Below, piece after piece: positions 31,897-42,808 of a DNA stretch of 64,000 nt (position 1 is the first letter of the stretch; every line of letters begins with the position of its first letter). The notes below the pieces were generated by a model that made no database searches, was not told the origin of the DNA, and saw only the letters and a program-made list of their open reading frames with translations. The position numbers and the translations under genes are program-made. This DNA comes from Mycocentrospora acerina. Lineage: Eukaryota > Ascomycota > Dothideomycetes > Pleosporales. Location: NCBI GenBank assembly GCA_022701365.1, contig JAKUHH010000201.1, forward strand, positions 930,001 through 994,000, in the 5' to 3' direction.

Positions 31897-32693
31897 TAAC
31901 GACTTGGTTACTTGCTCCTTTCTTTTTCGTTTTCGTTTTCGTTTTCCTTTTTCCAACACTGCATTCTTCGGCGTCGATTCCAGGGGTGGGCGGGGGGCAT
32001 TGCGAGTTTTTTTCACATCACTTTCTTTGATCATCATCATCATCATCACCATCACCACCTCTACGTCTTTTTTGACGTAGCTTTTTTTTCTCATTCATTC
32101 AGAATGGAAAGATGGAAAGATGGAAAGATGGAAAGATGGAAAGATTGGGGATTGGAGATTGGAGATTGGAAATTGGGGTTAATGGTGGTGTGGGGCGTTT
32201 TTTTTTAAATCGTGCATTTTTTTGGGTGTGTGATTTTATTACTTTGAGGTTTTGCTGTGTGTGTGTGTTTTTTTTACCCCCATTCTTTGGCCGGGGACGA
32301 GGGAGAGGGAGAGAGAGAGAGAGAGAGAGAGAGAAAGAATGGCGGGGAGGGGGAGAGGGGGAGAATAAAACAATAACAAACAGGGATAACATGGGATAAC
32401 AAGAAATATAAGAATAAGAATAAGAATTACAAACAACGAACAATGGAAAGAGAGAGATGTTTGATCAACAGGAGTTATGGGTGTCATTGGTGATGATGAT
32501 GATGGTGACGGTTGATTAAGATGAGTTATGCGGATTTTTTAAAAGGGGGGAGGGGGGCGGATATATCACCAAATAATAATGAAAAACAATAATACTTTCA
32601 ACGATCAAGTAGGAGGTTTTTTTTTCTTTTAATTTCTCTCGATTTAAATGTCTGATTGGGTAATGGGTATTTATTGGTGTGAACATGTAGAGA
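31897..32693. repeat. Cluster of simple-sequence repeats between convergent genes
   Basis: The 3' space between the methyltransferase and Oct1 is dominated by low-complexity DNA. It has TTTTCG units (31920-31950), CAT/CAC repeats (32030-32060), five or six GGAAAGAT units (32104-32145) followed by GGAGATT units, poly-T runs, a GA dinucleotide run (32305-32335) and AAGAAT units (32400-32425). The open frames crossing it are artefacts of these repeats. Confidence 0.8.
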
Positions 32694-35069
32694 TTACTTC
32701 CCCGCGTCTCTAATCCCCCACTTGCCCACCTCCTGCATGGCCCTTTCCCCTCCCTCGGCCAACATGGGCTCTTTCAGTACACCGGCAAGACACTGCCAGC
32801 CGTCTCTCCCGCCGCCCCATTTAAGGACCTCGTTCTTGTAGAGCTCGCCGTTTTCGCGGTCTAGACTGCCCCCAGGCCCTTGCTTCTGAAACACATCCTG
32901 CCAGATCTTGGCGGCGATGGCGCGGTCAAAGAGGTACGAGTAGTAGGTTGCGCCGTAGCCGAACAGGTGGCCGAAAAAGCCCTGCCATGCTGTGCCTGAG
33001 GGTTCGGGGACACTGGCGTACGTGTTGTATACGTTGTGGTAGACTTGCGTCGAGTTGAAGCCGGGCTGTAGTGGGGTGGTGGAGTGGTAGACCTGGTCGA
33101 GCATGCAAAGTAAAATCTGGCTTTCGAGTTCGGAAAACTGGTTGCGGTTGTCGATTGCGAGGCGGTGTTCGAGGGCTTGTGTGGGCAGCGGGGCGTCGGT
33201 TTCCCAGTGCCGGGCGTACAGGGAGAGGACGTGTGGGCAAAAGGCAAAGTGCTCCATGAGGACCGAGGGGAGCTCGGCAATGTCGGTGGCGCAGCGGGTG
33301 CCGGAGACGTTTTGGAGGGCGGTGCGGCCGAGGATGGAGTGCAAGGCGTGACCCATTTCATGGAAGAGGGTGCGGACGTCGTGGATGTTGAGCAGTGTTG
33401 GGCGGGGGTGGGCGCGTTTGGAAAAGTCGCAGATTAGGGCAATGGTGGGGAGTTGAAAGTAGCTGTTTCGTTGGGCGTTGTAGGCCACGGGCATGCCGTC
33501 TGTGGCTGCTTCAATGGGCGAGGAGAAGCGGTGTTGCATGTGTGACATTTCGGCAAGCTCGGCGGGGAGGATCTCACGGCTGCAGCGAAGGGTAAAGTGG
33601 GCAGGGTTTGGTGTCTTTCCAGGGCGAGAGTACAAGTCGCAGTACAAGACGGCAATGTGGCCCTCTGTGTCTGACATGACGTCCAGACGGCGGACGCCAT
33701 CATCCCACACCTCGCCTGGCTGTGTTTCACGTGGGACAAGACGGACGCCGTAGAGGCGGTCAAAGAGGCGCGAGATTCCCTGCATGACGGTTCCAACGGA
33801 AAAGTATGCAGACAGGGAGTCTGGAGTGCGTTGCTTGTAGTGGCCCTCCATTGTGTTGAGCAGCTTTTGCGTGTAGTAGAACTTGTCCCAAGCATTGATG
33901 CTGTCTGGGAAGTTGTCCTGGTGCGCATCCGCCTTTTTCATCGTCATCAGCTCCTCGAGATCGGCCATGACGGCTGGTTGGTTGTCCTGATGCAGAGCCT
34001 TCAGGAACTGGTCGACGGCTTCTGGCGTCTTTGCCATCTTGTTCTCCAGTGTCATGTGGGCGAATGTTTCGTATCCAGACAGCTGGGCCAGCTCTGCGCG
34101 GAGCTTCAACATCTTCTCCAGGCGGTCTATGCTGGACTTGCCGGCTGTCCGGACGGCCGTGTACGTGTCTCTCCGTACATCGGCGTCGTCGACGAAGCGC
34201 AGCACGCTCTGGGCCTCGTTGTGCATGGTGGATATCTTGGTCTCGCCCCATTTGGTCAGGGCCTTTGCCAGGTTTGGATCCAGGCCCTTCATCCGCTTGG
34301 AGCTAAACTTGAGCGAGTGCTTCTCGGGCGCCATTCCCTCGACAAACTGCGAGCCGACCTCTGCAATCTCGCCGCTCAGGTCGACGAGGCGTTGGCGTGT
34401 TTCGTCGTTGAGGCCAATGCCAAATCTGGCAAAGTCCTCCATGAGGATGCGTGCAACAATCCTCTCCTCCTCGGACCAGCTCTCGTAGATGTCGGCTATC
34501 TCCGAGGCCCTCTTCAGCTGGTCGTACAGGACGGGGGTGGTGTTGAGCTGGTTCATGTACTGGAAGACGGTGTGGTAGGCCTTGATGGCCATGGCCTGGA
34601 ACTTGCGGTCCGGGTGGGTGCCGCGCACAAAGTCGGCCAGGTCGATGACGCGGCAGAGCAGGTCGCTCAGCTTGTCCAGCTCCTTGACCATGTTGCGCAG
34701 GTCGGCGGTCGACTCGGCGGTGGAGACGCGCTGGACGACGGCATTGCAGCGGTGGATGGTGACGGTGACAAAGTCGACGAAGCCCTCGGGGTGGGTGAGG
34801 TACTTGTTGCCAATGATGCCCGAGGGCGGCTTGTCCGAGGATGTGCGGCGGAACGTGTGCCAGAAGGCGGCGTTGTCGAAGACGGTGCGGAGGGTGTCGT
34901 CGTCGGCCTTGCCGCTGGCAGACAGGCCGTAGAGGGCTCGCGGCGACGAGGGCTCACGTGCCTTTGTGGCGGCGGCGGCGGCGGCGAAGGAGCTGTTGGG
35001 CCGCTGCTGGCGCACCGAGCGATGCAGACATTGCGAGCAGATCCAGGGCCGGGCAAGTCGTCTGAGCAT
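32694..35069 (-). CDS. OCT1: Mitochondrial intermediate peptidase Oct1 (M3)
   Basis: A single-exon 791-residue thimet-family zinc peptidase. The Arg-rich start (MLRRLARPWICSQCLHRSVRQQ) looks like a mitochondrial presequence. The body has LYGLSASGKADDDTL, YLTHPEGF and the catalytic HEMGH at residues 570-574, with the downstream Glu of the family in the segment just after (VSGTRCATDIAELPS). It matches Oct1/MIP, the matrix peptidase that removes octapeptides from imported precursors after MPP cleavage. The start at 35069 is chosen because the transit peptide begins there. The frame stays open to 35603, but only through the neighbouring divergent gene and its intron repeat. It shares a 202-bp promoter with the MICOS gene. 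Confidence 0.93.
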   Translation of the reverse strand: MLRRLARPWICSQCLHRSVRQQRPNSSFAAAAAATKAREPSSPRALYGLSASGKADDDTLRTVFDNAAFWHTFRRTSSDKPPSGIIGNKYLTHPEGFVDFVTVTIHRCNAVVQRVSTAESTADLRNMVKELDKLSDLLCRVIDLADFVRGTHPDRKFQAMAIKAYHTVFQYMNQLNTTPVLYDQLKRASEIADIYESWSEEERIVARILMEDFARFGIGLNDETRQRLVDLSGEIAEVGSQFVEGMAPEKHSLKFSSKRMKGLDPNLAKALTKWGETKISTMHNEAQSVLRFVDDADVRRDTYTAVRTAGKSSIDRLEKMLKLRAELAQLSGYETFAHMTLENKMAKTPEAVDQFLKALHQDNQPAVMADLEELMTMKKADAHQDNFPDSINAWDKFYYTQKLLNTMEGHYKQRTPDSLSAYFSVGTVMQGISRLFDRLYGVRLVPRETQPGEVWDDGVRRLDVMSDTEGHIAVLYCDLYSRPGKTPNPAHFTLRCSREILPAELAEMSHMQHRFSSPIEAATDGMPVAYNAQRNSYFQLPTIALICDFSKRAHPRPTLLNIHDVRTLFHEMGHALHSILGRTALQNVSGTRCATDIAELPSVLMEHFAFCPHVLSLYARHWETDAPLPTQALEHRLAIDNRNQFSELESQILLCMLDQVYHSTTPLQPGFNSTQVYHNVYNTYASVPEPSGTAWQGFFGHLFGYGATYYSYLFDRAIAAKIWQDVFQKQGPGGSLDRENGELYKNEVLKWGGGRDGWQCLAGVLKEPMLAEGGERAMQEVGKWGIRDAGK

Positions 35070-35271
35070 CGTGGTCGTGCCGCGGGGAATGGGCAAAATC
35101 CATGGCCGGGGCGGGTGCAGCGTGTGCAGCGTGGTGACGGCATGCATGGGCGGGCGGCGGATGGCGGCGCACGGACAGAGGGTTGGCATGGCTTGACGTC
35201 TCTGCGAGTGTCTGCCCATCCCATCCATTGCGCCCGGCCGTCCCATCCATTGCGCCTGCCCGCCGCCCACA
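35070..35271. promoter_or_regulatory. Bidirectional promoter, Oct1 / MICOS subunit
   Basis: Only 202 bp separate the start codons of two divergent genes for mitochondrial proteins. The stretch is GC-rich and contains a direct repeat of CCCATCCATTG (35219-35230 and 35242-35252). Shared control is inferred from the spacing. Confidence 0.55.
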
Positions 35272-36242
35272 ATGGCCTCTGCCTTCCGCCCGCTGCTGCG
35301 CCAGGTGAGTGCTGCTCGAGGGGCCGCCCGCTGCCTGCCCGCCGCCCTGCCCTGCCTGCCCTGCTGACCTGCTCCCAGCGCGCCGTCCTCCCGACCATGG
35401 CCGCCGCCCTGTCCGCCGGCGCAGTCTTTGCACCGCGGGCTGCCTATGCCGAAGAGCAGGGCCTCGACCTTGTATGTTGTCCAGCCATTCCCATGTATAC
35501 ACACACATACATGTCTGTATATGTATATACACGCACATATATATACACACATACATGCATATACACACATGTATGTACACAAGTATATATACACTAACAA
35601 CACCAGTCCCGCAAGCCCATCTACGACGACCTCCCCCTAGACACCCGTGCTCCCACCCTCCCCGAGCCCACCGCCCCCTCTGCCCCCTCGACCGCCCCCT
35701 CGACCACGCCCGCCGAGTCGTATCGCCCCACCCCCACCGACCGCCTGGCCGTCTACATTGGCCATGCGCGTCTGCAAGTCCACAAGCAGATTGTCCGCGG
35801 GGAGGCCGCCGTCGACAACGCCCTCACCGAGACCCTCCGCCTCGAGCACTCGTTCACCTCGACCATCCGCTCGCTGGCCCCGCCCAAGGAGTCTGGCGAG
35901 CGCATCTTCCCCGGTGTCCTGTACGTCCTCGTCGCCTCCATGGCTGGCTCCATTGTCACAAGGAACCGCAACATCCTGCTGCGCGCTACCGTGCCCGCCG
36001 CAGTCGGTCTTGGCGCCGCCTACGCCGTCCTGCCCATCACCATGCGAAATGTCGGCGACCTGGCCTGGAAGTACGAGTCGAGATACCCCGTCCTCGCCGA
36101 CACACACATTAGGACAAAGGAGAGGATCAGCAAGTTCATCGAGACAGGCAAGGCCCACACTAGCATGTCCGTCGGCATGGTCGAGGATAAGCTGGCCGAG
36201 ACGAGAGAGTCACTCGAAGGCTGGGTCAAGAAGGGTCGATGA
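35272..36242 (+). CDS. MICOS subunit Mic26/Mic27 (apolipoprotein O-like)
   Basis: Three exons (35272-35304, 35379-35471, 35607-36242) encode 253 residues. The N-terminal part (FRPLLRQRAVLPTMAAALSAG, then FAPRAAYAEE) is a typical inner-membrane presequence. A Pro/Thr/Ser-rich linker leads to the apolipoprotein O-like region, with YIGHARLQVHKQIV, a hydrophobic segment (VLYVLVASMAGSIV) and a second one (ATVPAAVGLGAAYAVLPI). The C-terminal amphipathic helix (SVGMVEDKLAETRESLEGW) completes the match. By family it belongs to the MICOS complex at cristae junctions. It cannot be decided from sequence whether it is Mic26 or Mic27; many ascomycetes carry one gene of this type. Confidence 0.88.
35487..35600. 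repeat. CA/TA microsatellite inside intron 2 of the MICOS gene
   Basis: About 110 bp of alternating purine-pyrimidine sequence (acacac, atatat and acatac units) fill most of the 135-nt intron 35472-35606. It stops a few bases before the CACCAG acceptor. Seen directly. Confidence 0.85.
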
Positions 36243-36815
36243 GCATGTGACGTAGCGTTTGGCTGTGTAAAATGTATAAGGAGGCGAGGGGGAATGGAAC
36301 CTGTATAGTAATTGTAGTAAACTCGCTACAAGCAGGCGTTGAATCGTTGCAATCATTACTCGTCCATTAATCACATGCTCTTTTCTTTGACTGATGCATA
36401 GTTCTATTAAATGTTTGTAATGTTCTTTGACAAATTACTTGCCCTTTTAAAAACCTGAACTTTTATTTTATTTAGTACCCTCCCTCTAACTAAATAGTCA
36501 CACATTTTTTTTGCAATTACCTTGCCCTGTTAAATACTTGTACTTTTCTTCTATTTAATCCCCTCATTCTTTTTAATACTCATATTCTACTTCTATTTAA
36601 TACACTCACTCCATAATACAAATATCCATTTCTTTCATCCGTCGCACTTATTGCTACCTCGGTTTCACAAAGCCCCCAGTTTCACTCTCACCTGCCCTGG
36701 TCTTGGCGCTGGCCCTCACTTTATGCATCAGTTTACCTCGTACAGTTACCACTGTACTTGCACAACAACAGCCACCTTAATTGCACAATAACAGCAACAA
36801 CAATAGAGTAAAGAC
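36243..36815. other. AT-rich intergenic region with degenerate repeats
   Basis: This is the 3' end of the MICOS gene and the promoter of the F-box gene. From about 36410 to 36615 it has degenerate units of the form (t)taaatacttgtacttttcttctatttaatcccctcat, about three or four copies. Just before the ATG are CAACAACAGC-type runs. No gene was recognised. Confidence 0.5.
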
Positions 36816-38177
36816 ATGAAATTACTTGAATTAGAGGAATATATTGCTCAACAAATACCAGTACAACAACAGAGTGAAGAGACGCACTTGCTTGAATCGG
36901 AGGAAGGTGACCTACAACAACATCATCAACAACAACAACAGCAACAACAACATCATCATCATCACCAACAACAAAGTGAAGAGACGCATTTGCTTCAATC
37001 AACAAAAGACGTTCAACAACAACAACAACAACAAAAACAACAACCCAGAATCCTTCAACTACCAGATGAAGTCGTTCTCAGCATCGCTCTCAGTCTTGGC
37101 ACAAACACCACCCACCTCCAACACCTTGCACTCACTCATCGACGCTTCCGCAGTGTCGCTCATGAGGCACTGGTTCGGAATGGTGTAGTTCCGCTACGCA
37201 GTATTCCAAACTACATCTTACTACTGTCTCGGAACCCTGAGTGGGAGTTGCTCATCACGCGTATCGAGTACAAGGACGGCAGTGACCCTGATGCACCACT
37301 CAAGCCTCGACAGGCGACAATCAATGCAGGCTTGCAAGTAATTCGCAGGAAATTGCCGCCTTACATGCTCAAGGACATGGAAGAAGCTTTCATCTTGTCC
37401 AAAAACTCATCTATGATGTGGTCTTATCTCTTACTTGCCTCGTTACCAAACGCAAAAGCACTAGCAGTGACTCCCAAATATTATCCTTTTCCTCCCGCCT
37501 ACTACCCAATCATTGGCTCTACAATCATCTCTCGAACCCAGCCTACATCACTTTCAAGTCGTCTAGGAGGTTTATTCGTGCGCAGACTCGAGGGCCTGAG
37601 TATCCGCACACAAGACCACAACCACCGATATGAAACATCCATCAAAGCTGACATTTCAGAGCTCAGAAATCTCAAGTCTCTCCACATCTCTGGCGACTTT
37701 ATCCGACGCCAACCACATACCGAAGAAATCCCCTCCGACTTTCTCTTCTTCGGCCCCACAAAACCCTACTGCGCACCCTCCAAGATGCTTCCGCAAAGCC
37801 TCCAAAATCTCCACATATACTGCGATCAGGATACTTGCCCCTGGGAATGGCTAGTCGATCTACAAAATTCCATGACCGAATTAGGCGACTTTCCTCATCT
37901 CCGTCACATCCACCTCCTCTTCAGCCTCCCCTGTCGATCACTCGCTCACTACTCCGTCTGCTCCGTCGAGTCAACACGCCGCTTCACAGCCGGCGCGGTG
38001 CTGGATTCGCTGCAGGCATGGACAAGGACACATGTTTCCTTCCACACCCTTTTCCTCCAGCACGGCACGTCGGAGATGCCCCGTGTGGATGAGAGGCGCT
38101 ACAAGCCTGCCTGTCTCAAACATGCCATTCGCTCCGTGTTGGAGGAAACGGGCCGCTCCATTTACTTTGACGGGTGA
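36816..38177 (+). CDS. F-box protein with polyQ/polyH N-terminus
   Basis: A single-exon 453-residue protein. Residues 15-77 are Gln- and His-rich, coded mainly by CAA and CAT/CAC, and contain two copies of a QQQSEETHLL block. An F-box follows at about 79-118 (ILQLPDEVVLSIALSLG, then HLALTHRRFRSVAHEAL). The remainder has LRNLKSLHISG and LPQSLQNLHIYC stretches that resemble weak leucine-rich repeats. F-box proteins usually bring targets to SCF ubiquitin ligases; the target here is unknown. The start ATG at 36816 is the first in frame and gives the shortest path to the F-box. Confidence 0.75.
   Translation: MKLLELEEYIAQQIPVQQQSEETHLLESEEGDLQQHHQQQQQQQQHHHHHQQQSEETHLLQSTKDVQQQQQQQKQQPRILQLPDEVVLSIALSLGTNTTHLQHLALTHRRFRSVAHEALVRNGVVPLRSIPNYILLLSRNPEWELLITRIEYKDGSDPDAPLKPRQATINAGLQVIRRKLPPYMLKDMEEAFILSKNSSMMWSYLLLASLPNAKALAVTPKYYPFPPAYYPIIGSTIISRTQPTSLSSRLGGLFVRRLEGLSIRTQDHNHRYETSIKADISELRNLKSLHISGDFIRRQPHTEEIPSDFLFFGPTKPYCAPSKMLPQSLQNLHIYCDQDTCPWEWLVDLQNSMTELGDFPHLRHIHLLFSLPCRSLAHYSVCSVESTRRFTAGAVLDSLQAWTRTHVSFHTLFLQHGTSEMPRVDERRYKPACLKHAIRSVLEETGRSIYFDG
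36864..37046 (+). repeat. CAA-rich trinucleotide tract with duplicated block
   Basis: A CAA/CAT-rich coding tract contains two copies of a 35-nt block, at 36864-36898 and 36966-37000. They differ at three positions, two of them synonymous, and are spaced 102 bp, exactly 34 codons. Confidence 0.85.
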
Positions 38178-38737
38178 AGAGTGACTCTAGACTTGAGAGT
38201 GTAGATTGGGAATAGACAATGAATGTTGTCTGGCTGGGTTAATTGCTCAGACCGTGATGATGGTGATGATGATGATGATGATGATGAATCAACGAATCAA
38301 TGAACGAGCATGATAAGATGAGTACAGTACAAGTTTATGCATGACCGGAGGGGTGTTGATGAAAATCTGTAGACGAAAAGGGGTTATTTTTATTTTAATA
38401 CCGCAACAGCAGCAGTAGCAGTAGTAACCAGTAATGAGCTACAAACAATACAAATGACGAGGAAGAAGAAGACACCACCACCACAACACATGATTGTCAA
38501 TTCACACAATGATTATATAGTGAAACGAAAAAGAATAGAGAAAAAAAACTTTAAAATAGTCAAGTAATAATCATCTCGTTCACGGGCAAACTAAAAAAAA
38601 AACAAAAAAACACGTACATGCCATGCAATACAATGACAGTGTATATATACATGTATACATTTCTACAAACGAACCCTATCTCTCTCTCTTCTTATCCCTT
38701 CCTTGATTCCCTCCCACTCACTCACTCACTCACTCAC
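38178..38737. other. Convergent intergenic region with microsatellites
   Basis: The space between the F-box gene and Utp22 holds a GAT repeat (38257-38287), CAG/TAG units (38406-38430), A-rich runs near 38540 and 38595, and a CTCA tetranucleotide run (38713-38740) next to the Utp22 stop. No gene was seen. Confidence 0.6.
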
Positions 38738-41700
38738 TCACCCAGCCTTGACCTCAATCTCCCTGACCAAGTCCCCGCCCAACCTCGCAATCTCACCCAC
38801 CACGGCCTTGCGATTAATTTTGATATCTACCACTACACCTTCCTCTTTTACTACATCACCCTCTCCGTCTACACTCTCATTCTCACTCTTTTTCTTCGTC
38901 TTATTATTATCATTACTACCAACGCTCTTCTTCGTCTTAGACTTGCTCGTCACAGGCTCGGCATTCCACCCGGGCTTCACCTTCCAGCTGCGCTGGCCGG
39001 TAGTCACGACGGGATTCCACAGCCCGACGATGCGGTCGAGGGACAAGGGGTCCCAGAACCAGAGGAGGGCATCGCCGTAGATGAGGGCGAGGTCGTGGGC
39101 GAAGAGGAGGGGCAGTGGCGTTGGAGCTGGGGAGTGGCGCGCCGAGTGTTGGAGGTCGAGGTTCTTGTAGGAGACGGCCTGTTTGCGGGGTTTGGAGGAG
39201 GAAGAAGAAGTGGGGAGGAGGGTGTGTTTGGGGGAGATGTGAATCACAATGTCGTAGTCCGAGGTGGGGGCGGAGAAGAGGGATTCGGGGACTAGGGCAG
39301 CGGCATCCGTTTTTGTGCTTGCATCTCCACCCTTGTGAGCACGAAGCAGCAGACGGTCTTCGTCAGCGCGGATGGCTTGTGTGGCAGCTTTGGCGAGCGC
39401 AGTGAGGCGCGCGGCCACGACCTTTTCGGGCTGTGCTTTGTCTGTCCATGTCGTGCCTTCTTCGTCGAGGTTGGATGCCGCGAAGAGGACCACGCGGTTC
39501 ATGGCCGGGTCGATGCGTCGCCAGGCTTCGAACCGAGTCTGGAGTCTCTCGACGTCTTCCGACTTCATGCCCTTGGGGGTTGCGTCTTCCAGGTCGGCTG
39601 GGTTGTTGGAAAAGGTAGACGAGAAGTCTACCACGAGGGGCACATGTCGCCAGTCCCATCGGCTGATCCATGCTAATGTCCTCAGGAACCCGGTTGTCGC
39701 TGTAGATGGCACAGGCCATGGGTGCGGTTGTAGGAATGTGCGGATGACAAGGAGCTCAATAAGCTCGGGCGCAAAGTGTGGCGAGAGAAGATGCGATGCG
39801 AACCATTTCTTTGTGAGTCGTATCGAGGGCGACAATGCCAGGAAGCGGGTACTGAGTGTTTGCAACACCTGCGAGTGCAGTGGTGTGTTGACAAACTCGC
39901 GCTTGTACAGAGCGAGTGACGCGGCAGCTGATTCACGCGACGGGCCATCCAGAGTCTTGTCCTTTAGCTGTCGCTCAAATAGGGTGACCTCGCGGTCATG
40001 GTATATGCGGATGCGGAATGTGAAGCCGGAAGAGACGGTGACGTCCAAGAACGCTTGGTTTGTAGCCGGCTGCGATGGGTTCTCGAGACCAACGCGAGAA
40101 ACGTACTCCGACTCCGTGTTTGACAGCAGATCAGCAATCCTCAGGAGAAAGGCAATCTTTGTGCGTTGAATGGCGCAGAGATCATCAGGCCAGCGTCCAG
40201 ATGCCTCGAATTGTAGCACGACCGATGCGGGTGAGTGGCCAGCAGACGGTGGTTCCACCGAAGCGTAACGAAGTTGTGGGTCGGCAGCTCGGATATGGCG
40301 GAGCTGTAGCGGAAGATCCTCGAGGTCGCGAATGTCCTTTTCCAGGGCGGAAAAGGCGTTCATGATGGGGAGGAAAGGTGTAACACCCGAAGCTCCTTGG
40401 ATGCGGCCAGCACTGATCAAGTGTGCAAAAGAGTCACCACTAAACTTGACTTGCTCTGCAGCTTCAGCAGTGACATGTTGCCTAAGACTGAAGCGAACAA
40501 TCTGCTCAATAACGGAAGCGTCCTTTGTAGACCACACCACACTCTCGAGAATACTGCCATCCTTGAATCGTCGGAGCTCAGCCTTCTCGCCCCAGAACTT
40601 GCGGAAAGCAGCGGCCTCCTGCTTATTCTCTGCGGACGGCCCGTGGTCAACGGTTCGACCGGCGTTGGCTGGATCCGTCGCGAAGCTCACAAGAATGCTC
40701 TTCTTCTGGTTCTCGTTGGGACGCTTGGAGGAGATTGACCAGCCATCCTCACTAGGAAGAACGATTGACAGAGCGGTGATTCGATCAGTCAACGCGCGGG
40801 TCAAGGCGTTGTATACCTTTCGGCAAGCGCTAGCCAGCTTGTCGTGGTACTCCTCGCCTGCTGGTAGCTCAAGTGCGGACAAGGGTATCTCGAGGGAAGC
40901 ATCATATCTGAATCTCAACAGCTCAGTCTTGAGGATAAAGGCAGACTCGAAGTGGTCAAACACAGAGTCGCTCAACATATCCACAGTAGCCTTTGCCTCG
41001 AGCCGAAGACGAGCAAACGACCATTGTGTCATCTTAAACAAGACATTCTGACCGCGAGGCCCGTCGAACAGGACTGGGGTGGAGCCGGTTTTCGGGATGG
41101 TGACGTTGTGCGCTTGCAGAATGAATGGTTTCTTGGCCAGGTCGTGGCGGGCCAGGAACTGGAGAGTCGCCTTGAACAGCTGGTAGCTGCTGTATCCTGG
41201 GGAGAGTGCTTGCGCACCGACACCAGAGTTGGGCTGCAGCAATAGTGCCATGAGGACGCCCCACTCAAAGTTGCCAAATCCTCCCTGACGAAGCTGGCCG
41301 CCGAATCCTCGCTGCTTCAACCAAACGCGACCAAGTATGCAGGCGTCTTTGAAAGCCTCTGCCTTGGAGGCGGACGCATGCAAAAGCTTGAGGTAGGCGG
41401 TAATGTTGGAATCCGACTGCAGAGTGCTGTTGTAGAAGGGGGTCGGGACGAGGGCTTTGGCGGGAGCCTCGTCTTCGCTTCCCTTGGGTCGCACGCAGTT
41501 TGAGCTTGGAGAGAGCTTGTTTTGCGCAAACGTGTTTTCAGGCAAGGCCACCAAGATGTTGATTCTGCACTTTGAGCTCGAGAAGTCGTCGGCGTCGCCA
41601 TTGCCGCTGGGACGCACAACAATAATAGGCTGGAGCTGGTTTCCGTTCAGTGTGTCAAACGACAGCGCAAACTTGTGCTCTTTGGCCGCGTTGATGCCGG

Positions 41701-42461
41701 CAGCTAGGCAGGCTAGGTAGTATGCGCGCTTGTAAAAGTAGCGGTGGTTGAGGTAGTCCTTGTCCTGGAAGAGCGTCTTGGGCATGGTGACGACGAGGTC
41801 GATGGCCAGTCCGTCGTCTGCGCGCGTGGTCGTCTTGAGTGGGTAGCTGCCCGTGGCGTTGATGCTGGCAGGGCGGTCGTACTGCAGCTTGTACATGGCG
41901 TCCTTGGGCGGGCGGGGGCTGGGGAAGGGAGCTGCGATTCCCGCCGTCTTGAGGGCCTTTTCGGCATCGGGGATCTGTGCATGTTTAGGGACGTGGGGGG
42001 TTTAGTACAGAGCGTGTCGCACGTACGGGAAGAGCGTCCCTGCTGGGAATCTGCTCAATGATGGTCTTGAGCGTGCGCATGGCGTTCTCGGCGGGGGCCT
42101 CCTTCTTGCCGTACTTGGGCTTGACCTGCTCCAGCAGCTCGTCGACCTGCAGCTTGAACATGTTGGACTTGAACGTCTCGGCCGTGTAGACGCCGTCCTG
42201 CAGGCTCAGCGCCGGTCTCTTGTGCGGCTTGGCGGGGGGAGTCTGCTTCTTTGCGGGGAGAGGCGCTTGTTCTTCTTCTTCTTCTTCTCGGTCAGACTCG
42301 TCGTCCATGGACACATCGCTGCCATGGCCGCCGGCATCCTCGTCGGCGCTGTTCTCCAGCTCGGCGCCGCTCGTCTCGTCAAAGCCGGCAAAGCTCCCCT
42401 CGCTCTCGTTCTCGTCGTCGCTGTGCTCGAGCTTCCTCCTCTTGGTCACGGGTGGCGCCAT
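38738..42461 (-). CDS. UTP22: Utp22 / NRAP nucleolar rRNA-processing protein
   Basis: Two exons (42461-42027 and 41974-38738) with a 52-nt intron (GTACGTGCG to CACAG) encode 1,223 residues, close to yeast Utp22 (1,237). The acidic N-terminus (DDENESEGSFAGFDE and a Glu run) leads to the Nrap domains: KLQVDELLEQVKPKYGKK, then YLNHRYFYKRAYYLACLA, then RGFGGQLRQGGFGNFEW and later FLRTLAWISRWDWRHVPLVVD. These are degenerate poly(A)-polymerase-like folds without catalysis. Utp22 works in the small-subunit processome with Rrp7 and the CURI complex. The start is the ATG at 42461; an upstream TTG is not used. A 16-bp palindrome containing TTATCGATAA lies 83-98 bp upstream. Confidence 0.92.
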
Positions 42462-42543
42462 TGTCGCGTTGGTCGGTGTTGTCGAGACCAAAAGCTTCCC
42501 GCGACGATTTTCGCGCCAACATTTTTGGCAGAAAAGCGGGCCC

Positions 42544-42559
42544 GCCTTATCGATAAGGC
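42544..42559. promoter_or_regulatory. GCCTTATCGATAAGGC palindrome (copy 3)
   Basis: A perfect 16-bp palindrome whose core (42547-42556) is TTATCGATAA. It lies 83-98 bp before the Utp22 ATG, a typical spacing for a fungal activator site. Confidence 0.45.
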
Positions 42560-42808
42560 ACGGCGCTAGGGCAAGCTACCCCGTATTATACATGACGCTT
42601 GGAGCTTGGGACTGTCCCTCGCATGCCATGATGCTCATGCTCATGCACATGCACATGCACTTGGACCCCTCACGTCCGCCGTGGAGCAGTGCTGCCTCTT
42701 CTATAAGAAGCCCTGCCATGTCCGTTGCCTCTTTACTGGGTAGTTTTCTAATGTAATTCATCTCCGTTTCCATTTCCATATTCGTCTTCTTCCTGTCTAC
42801 TCATCCTA

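Noticed and set aside
33831..35597. 588-codon plus-strand open frame opposite Oct1
   Set aside because: It is antisense to a well-supported M3 peptidase; its length follows from high GC content and third-position bias.
35070..35603. N-terminal extension of Oct1 by 178 codons
   Set aside because: The extension passes through the divergent MICOS gene and its intron microsatellite; the transit peptide begins at 35069.
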